Below are positions 5,779 through 8,497 of a stretch of DNA of 8,497 nucleotides, in pieces (the stretch's first letter is position 1; every line of letters begins with the position of its first letter). Source of the stretch: an uncultured Eubacteriales bacterium (lineage in GTDB: Bacteria > Bacillota > Clostridia > Lachnospirales > CAG-274); contig CABVEG010000059.1 in the NCBI GenBank assembly GCA_902497185.1, positions 1 through 8,497 of the forward strand. The letters are read 5' to 3'. The notes under the pieces are model-generated. The model ran no database searches, was not told where the DNA came from, and saw only the letters and a program-made list of their open reading frames with translations. The translations under genes and the position numbers were made by a program.

Positions 5779-6996
5779 ATGAAAATTATAGAAAATGGCA
5801 ACGTAGTATCTCCAAAGGGATTTAATGCCTGCGGAAATGCCATAGGACTTAAAAAGGACAAAAAGGATATGGCAATTATTACAAGTGATGTGCCTGCAAA
5901 TGCAGCAGGATGTTTTACAACAAACATTGTTAAAGCAGCTCCCGTTCACTGGGATATGGCTAATGTTGAAAACAGTATTAGCGGTATTGTTGTAAACAGC
6001 GGCAATGCCAATGCGTGTACAGGAAAGCAGGGCTTAAAGGATTCAGAGGACACTGCTGCTAAACTTGGTGAATTATTGGACACAGATGCGAAGCACGTTC
6101 TTGTGTGTTCAACAGGTGTTATAGGTGTTAATTTACCAATGGATATAATTTTAAAGGGTGTTGAAAATACATATCCTCTTTTAAGCTCTGATATAGAAAG
6201 CGGCAAAACTGCTGCTGAAGCTATTATGACAACAGATACATATGTAAAGACTGCTGCTGTTGAAACAGAAATTGACGGCAAAAAGGTAACTATTGGCGGT
6301 ATGGCTAAGGGCTCAGGTATGATCAATCCTAATATGGCAACTATGCTGTGCTTTATTACTACTGATTGTTATATTAGTAAAGCTATGCTTCACAAGGCTT
6401 TAAAGAGTTGTGTTAAGGATACATTTAATATGATTAGTGTTGACGGAGATATGTCAACAAATGATACTGTTTTATGTCTTGCTAACGGTCTTGCGGAAAA
6501 CGAGAAGATCAATACTCAAAATGAGAATTTTACCAAGTTTAAGGAGGCACTAAAGTACGTTTGTAAAAAACTTGCTGTTTCATGTGCTGATGATGGTGAG
6601 GGTGCTACAAAGCTTATTGAGGCTAAGGTAACAGGTGCCGTTGACAAGGAAAATGCAAGAAAGATTGCATTAAGCGTTGTTTCCTCATCTCTTTTAAAGG
6701 CTGCCATATTTGGTGAGGATGCCAATTGGGGCAGAGTTCTTTGCGCAATGGGATACAGTGGCGGAGAATTTGACCCTATGGGTGTTACTATTAAGTTTAG
6801 AAGTGAAAATGGAGAAATACTCCTTATGGATAAGGGTACACCTATTGTTTTTGATGAGGAACTTGCAGCTAAAATTCTTTCAGCTCATACAATTTACATA
6901 GATATGCTCCTTGAAGAAGGTACAAGTGAGGCAACTGCTTGGGGCTGTGACCTTACTTATGATTACGTTAAGATTAATGGAGATTATAGAAGTTAA
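5779..6996 (+). CDS. argJ: Bifunctional ornithine acetyltransferase / N-acetylglutamate synthase
   Basis: A 405-residue cytoplasmic enzyme of normal length. It moves the acetyl group from N-acetylornithine to glutamate, releasing ornithine and closing the acetyl cycle; many members can also use acetyl-CoA. The proenzyme cuts itself between Ala187 and Thr188 in NPNMATML (184-190 region); Thr188 becomes the N-terminal nucleophile of the beta chain. STGVIG (111-116) supplies the oxyanion-hole Thr-Gly, AKGSGMI (176-182) precedes the cleavage site, and DGDMSTND (222-229), EDANWGR (313-319) and the C-terminal CDLTYDYVKIN are family-conserved. Whether it is mono- or bifunctional cannot be decided here. 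The start at 5779 follows AGGAGG (5767-5772) by 6 nt; this site overlaps the stop of the transposase gene. argB begins 13 nt after the stop. Confidence 0.97.
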   Translation: MKIIENGNVVSPKGFNACGNAIGLKKDKKDMAIITSDVPANAAGCFTTNIVKAAPVHWDMANVENSISGIVVNSGNANACTGKQGLKDSEDTAAKLGELLDTDAKHVLVCSTGVIGVNLPMDIILKGVENTYPLLSSDIESGKTAAEAIMTTDTYVKTAAVETEIDGKKVTIGGMAKGSGMINPNMATMLCFITTDCYISKAMLHKALKSCVKDTFNMISVDGDMSTNDTVLCLANGLAENEKINTQNENFTKFKEALKYVCKKLAVSCADDGEGATKLIEAKVTGAVDKENARKIALSVVSSSLLKAAIFGEDANWGRVLCAMGYSGGEFDPMGVTIKFRSENGEILLMDKGTPIVFDEELAAKILSAHTIYIDMLLEEGTSEATAWGCDLTYDYVKINGDYRS

Positions 6997-7009
6997 AACG
7001 GAGGAAATT

Positions 7010-7870
7010 ATGTTAGATGTTATAACCAAGGCAGGCGTACTTACGGAAGCGCTGCCATACATAAAAAAATTTTCAGGCATAACCGTTGTAATTAAATATG
7101 GCGGAGCTGCTCTTGTAAATGAAGAGATTAAAACTACTCTCATAAAGGATATAGCCCTTATGAAATACGTTGGCTTTAAGCCTGTAGTTGTACATGGCGG
7201 CGGCAAGGATATTAACAAGGCTCTTGAGGCAGTTGGTATTGAGCCTAAGTTTAAAGACGGCTTAAGGGTAACAGACGAACCTACAATGGAAATTGTACAA
7301 CAGGTTCTTGCAGGAAAGATCAACAAAAATCTTGCAACAGAGCTTTGTCTTCACGGTATAAATGCTGTAGGTATATGCGGCAAGGATGCAGGATTTATGC
7401 AGGTTAAAAAGGCTATGCCAAAGGGTATGGACATTGGTCTTGTAGGTGAGGTTACAGAGGTTAAGACTGGCCTTATTAATACCCTTATAGATAATGATTT
7501 TGTGCCTGTTATTTCCTCTATTGGTGTTGACGAAGAGGGAAACAGCTATAATGTAAACGCAGATTATGCAGCAGTAGCTGTGGCAGGTGCCTTGAAAGCT
7601 GAAAAGCTCGTATTTGTAACAGATGTTGCAGGTATTATGCGTGATGTAAATGATCCGGACAGTGTTATATCAACTATTAAGGTTGAGGAAGTTAATAAAC
7701 TTATTGCTGACGGAACTATTTCAGGAGGTATGCTTCCAAAGGTTGAATGCTGTATGGCAGGCGTAAATGCAGGAGTAAATAATGTGCATATATTAGATGG
7801 AAGAATTGCACATTGTCTTATACTTGAAATATTCACAAAAAAAGGTATTGGCACATTAATTGAAAAATAA
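7010..7870 (+). CDS. argB: Acetylglutamate kinase, probably arginine-inhibited
   Basis: A 286-residue cytoplasmic kinase of the amino-acid-kinase fold. It phosphorylates N-acetylglutamate with ATP, the second and controlling step of the pathway. KYGG (29-32) and HGGGK (62-66) form the phosphate-binding loops, Arg86 in GLRVTD binds the substrate carboxylate, NVNADYAA (181-188) and Lys244 in GGMLPK are conserved. An N-terminal helix before the first strand (about residues 4-21, ending EALPYIKKF) and the C-terminal HCLILEIFTKKGIGTLI are features of arginine-sensitive hexameric enzymes, fitting its pairing with ArgJ, where ArgB is the usual feedback target. The start at 7010 follows GGAGG (7000-7004) by 5 nt; an upstream in-frame ATG at 6911 lies inside argJ and is rejected. 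Confidence 0.97.
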   Translation: MLDVITKAGVLTEALPYIKKFSGITVVIKYGGAALVNEEIKTTLIKDIALMKYVGFKPVVVHGGGKDINKALEAVGIEPKFKDGLRVTDEPTMEIVQQVLAGKINKNLATELCLHGINAVGICGKDAGFMQVKKAMPKGMDIGLVGEVTEVKTGLINTLIDNDFVPVISSIGVDEEGNSYNVNADYAAVAVAGALKAEKLVFVTDVAGIMRDVNDPDSVISTIKVEEVNKLIADGTISGGMLPKVECCMAGVNAGVNNVHILDGRIAHCLILEIFTKKGIGTLIEK

Positions 7871-7873
7871 GTG

Positions 7874-7895
7874 CACCGAGGGCTGCCCCTCGCTG
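7874..7895. repeat. GC-rich hairpin between argB and argD
   Basis: CGAGGG (7877-7882), loop CTGC, CCCTCG (7887-7892), extendable by two pairs past a C-C mismatch. It stands out in an AT-rich spacer of 46 nt. No T run follows on either strand, so it is not an intrinsic terminator. It may be a REP-like repeat of another family (no GTAG is present) or an RNA stability or processing element. Confidence 0.55.
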
Positions 7896-7916
7896 TAAAA
7901 ATAGGAGGAAAAGTAT

Positions 7917-8497
7917 ATGCAAACATCAGATTTAGGAGAAAAATATGTAATGAAGACATACAGCCGTTTTCCCCTTACATTTGAAAAAGGTGACGGAATG
8001 TATGTATATGATGAAAATGGAAAGGAGTACCTTGACTTTGTTGCAGGTATTGCAGTAAACTCCTTAGGTCATAATCACCCTAAGCTTGTTAAGACAATAT
8101 CAGAGCAGGCAGCTAAACTTATACATATTTCAAATTTATATTATACTGAGCCACAGGTTAAACTTGCGCAAAAGCTAGTTGAAAACGGCAGCCTTGACAA
8201 GGTATTTTTCTGTAATTCAGGAGCGGAATCAATTGAGGCAGCATTAAAGCTTGCAAGAAAATACGGTTCTAAAACAGGCAGACAGGAAATTGTAACAATG
8301 TATCAGTCTTTCCATGGCAGAACCTTTGGAGCTGTAACAGCTACAGGCCAGGAACATTATCACGAGGGCTTTGGTGATATGCTTCCCCATATTAAATATG
8401 CCGTATTTAATGATATTGAGTCAGTAAAGGCAGCAGTTAATGATAACACCATTGCAATTCTTATGGAGCCTGTTCAGGGTGAGGGTGGTATCAGACC
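7917..8497 (+). CDS. argD: Acetylornithine aminotransferase, 3' end beyond window
   Basis: The first 193 residues of a pyridoxal-phosphate class III aminotransferase; the frame is open to the window edge. It converts N-acetylglutamate semialdehyde to N-acetylornithine using glutamate, the step between ArgC and ArgJ. Visible family features are FVAGIAVNSLGHNHP (41-55), the cofactor phosphate-binding SGAES (101-105), SFHGRTFG (131-138) where the aromatic residue stacks on the cofactor, and EPVQGEGG (184-191). The catalytic lysine lies in the missing part. The start at 7917 follows AGGAGG (7903-7908) by 8 nt. The operon context and length of the N-terminus favour argD over ornithine or GABA aminotransferases, which share these motifs. 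Confidence 0.93.
   Translation, partial: MQTSDLGEKYVMKTYSRFPLTFEKGDGMYVYDENGKEYLDFVAGIAVNSLGHNHPKLVKTISEQAAKLIHISNLYYTEPQVKLAQKLVENGSLDKVFFCNSGAESIEAALKLARKYGSKTGRQEIVTMYQSFHGRTFGAVTATGQEHYHEGFGDMLPHIKYAVFNDIESVKAAVNDNTIAILMEPVQGEGGIR

Noticed and set aside
5722..5949. Antisense open frames over the transposase-argJ junction
   Set aside because: They overlap two well-supported genes, have no ribosome site or family motif, and encode Cys-rich or hydrophobic strings typical of reversed AT-rich codons.
6911..7009. N-terminal extension of argB starting inside argJ
   Set aside because: The 33 extra residues are the argJ 3' end in another frame; GGAGG at 7000-7004 marks ATG 7010 and the shorter protein has the family length.
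6880..7326. Minus-strand frames over argJ and argB
   Set aside because: Shadows of conserved genes with no Shine-Dalgarno sites and no recognisable domains.
7874..7895. Terminator separating argB from argD
   Set aside because: The stem is good but no T run follows on the plus strand; argD has its own ribosome site but no promoter is seen in the 46-nt gap, so the operon continues.

Overview
The window looks like part of a chromosome from a low-GC, Gram-positive Clostridia-type anaerobe. The support is AT-rich DNA, strong AGGAGG ribosome binding sites, intrinsic terminators, a secreted dockerin-like protein, an S-layer-homology (SLH) surface protein with a Thr-rich linker, and a cyclic arginine pathway using ArgJ. 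A gut member of the Oscillospiraceae or Lachnospiraceae is plausible, but this is inference and no species can be named.

Left part (1-2588, + strand): the 3' two thirds of a tRNA-Gly(GCC) ends at base 50 and is followed by a terminator. A strong extended -10 promoter then drives a 365-residue exported protein with an N-terminal dockerin-like calcium site. Its codon use suggests high expression. A good terminator separates it from a 390-residue protein with three SLH domains, a Thr/Ser/Gly linker and an unrecognised C-terminal domain. The second gene has no convincing promoter of its own, so it is probably expressed at a lower level by readthrough. The two may form a cell-surface pair.

Right part (2745-8497): arginine biosynthesis. 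argG runs on the minus strand and shares a terminator region with the SLH gene. A 274-bp spacer separates argG from the divergent argC-argJ-argB-argD operon, whose last gene is cut by the window end. ArgC, ArgJ, ArgB and ArgD together convert glutamate to ornithine through acetylated intermediates; ArgJ recycles the acetyl group, and ArgB looks like the arginine-inhibited type. ArgG acts later, joining citrulline to aspartate. The two outward promoters mirror each other: the same 11-bp sequence supplies the -35 element of each, and one copy lies in a perfect 17-bp palindrome, probably an operator for joint control.

The most unusual item is a REP-associated tyrosine transposase (RAYT) gene sitting between argC and argJ. 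It starts 2 nt after argC, has no ribosome binding site, and its stop codon overlaps the argJ Shine-Dalgarno sequence. Its own coding sequence holds two perfect inverted copies of a GTAG-plus-hairpin REP element, both read through in frame. The transposase gene therefore seems to carry its own REP substrate inside itself.
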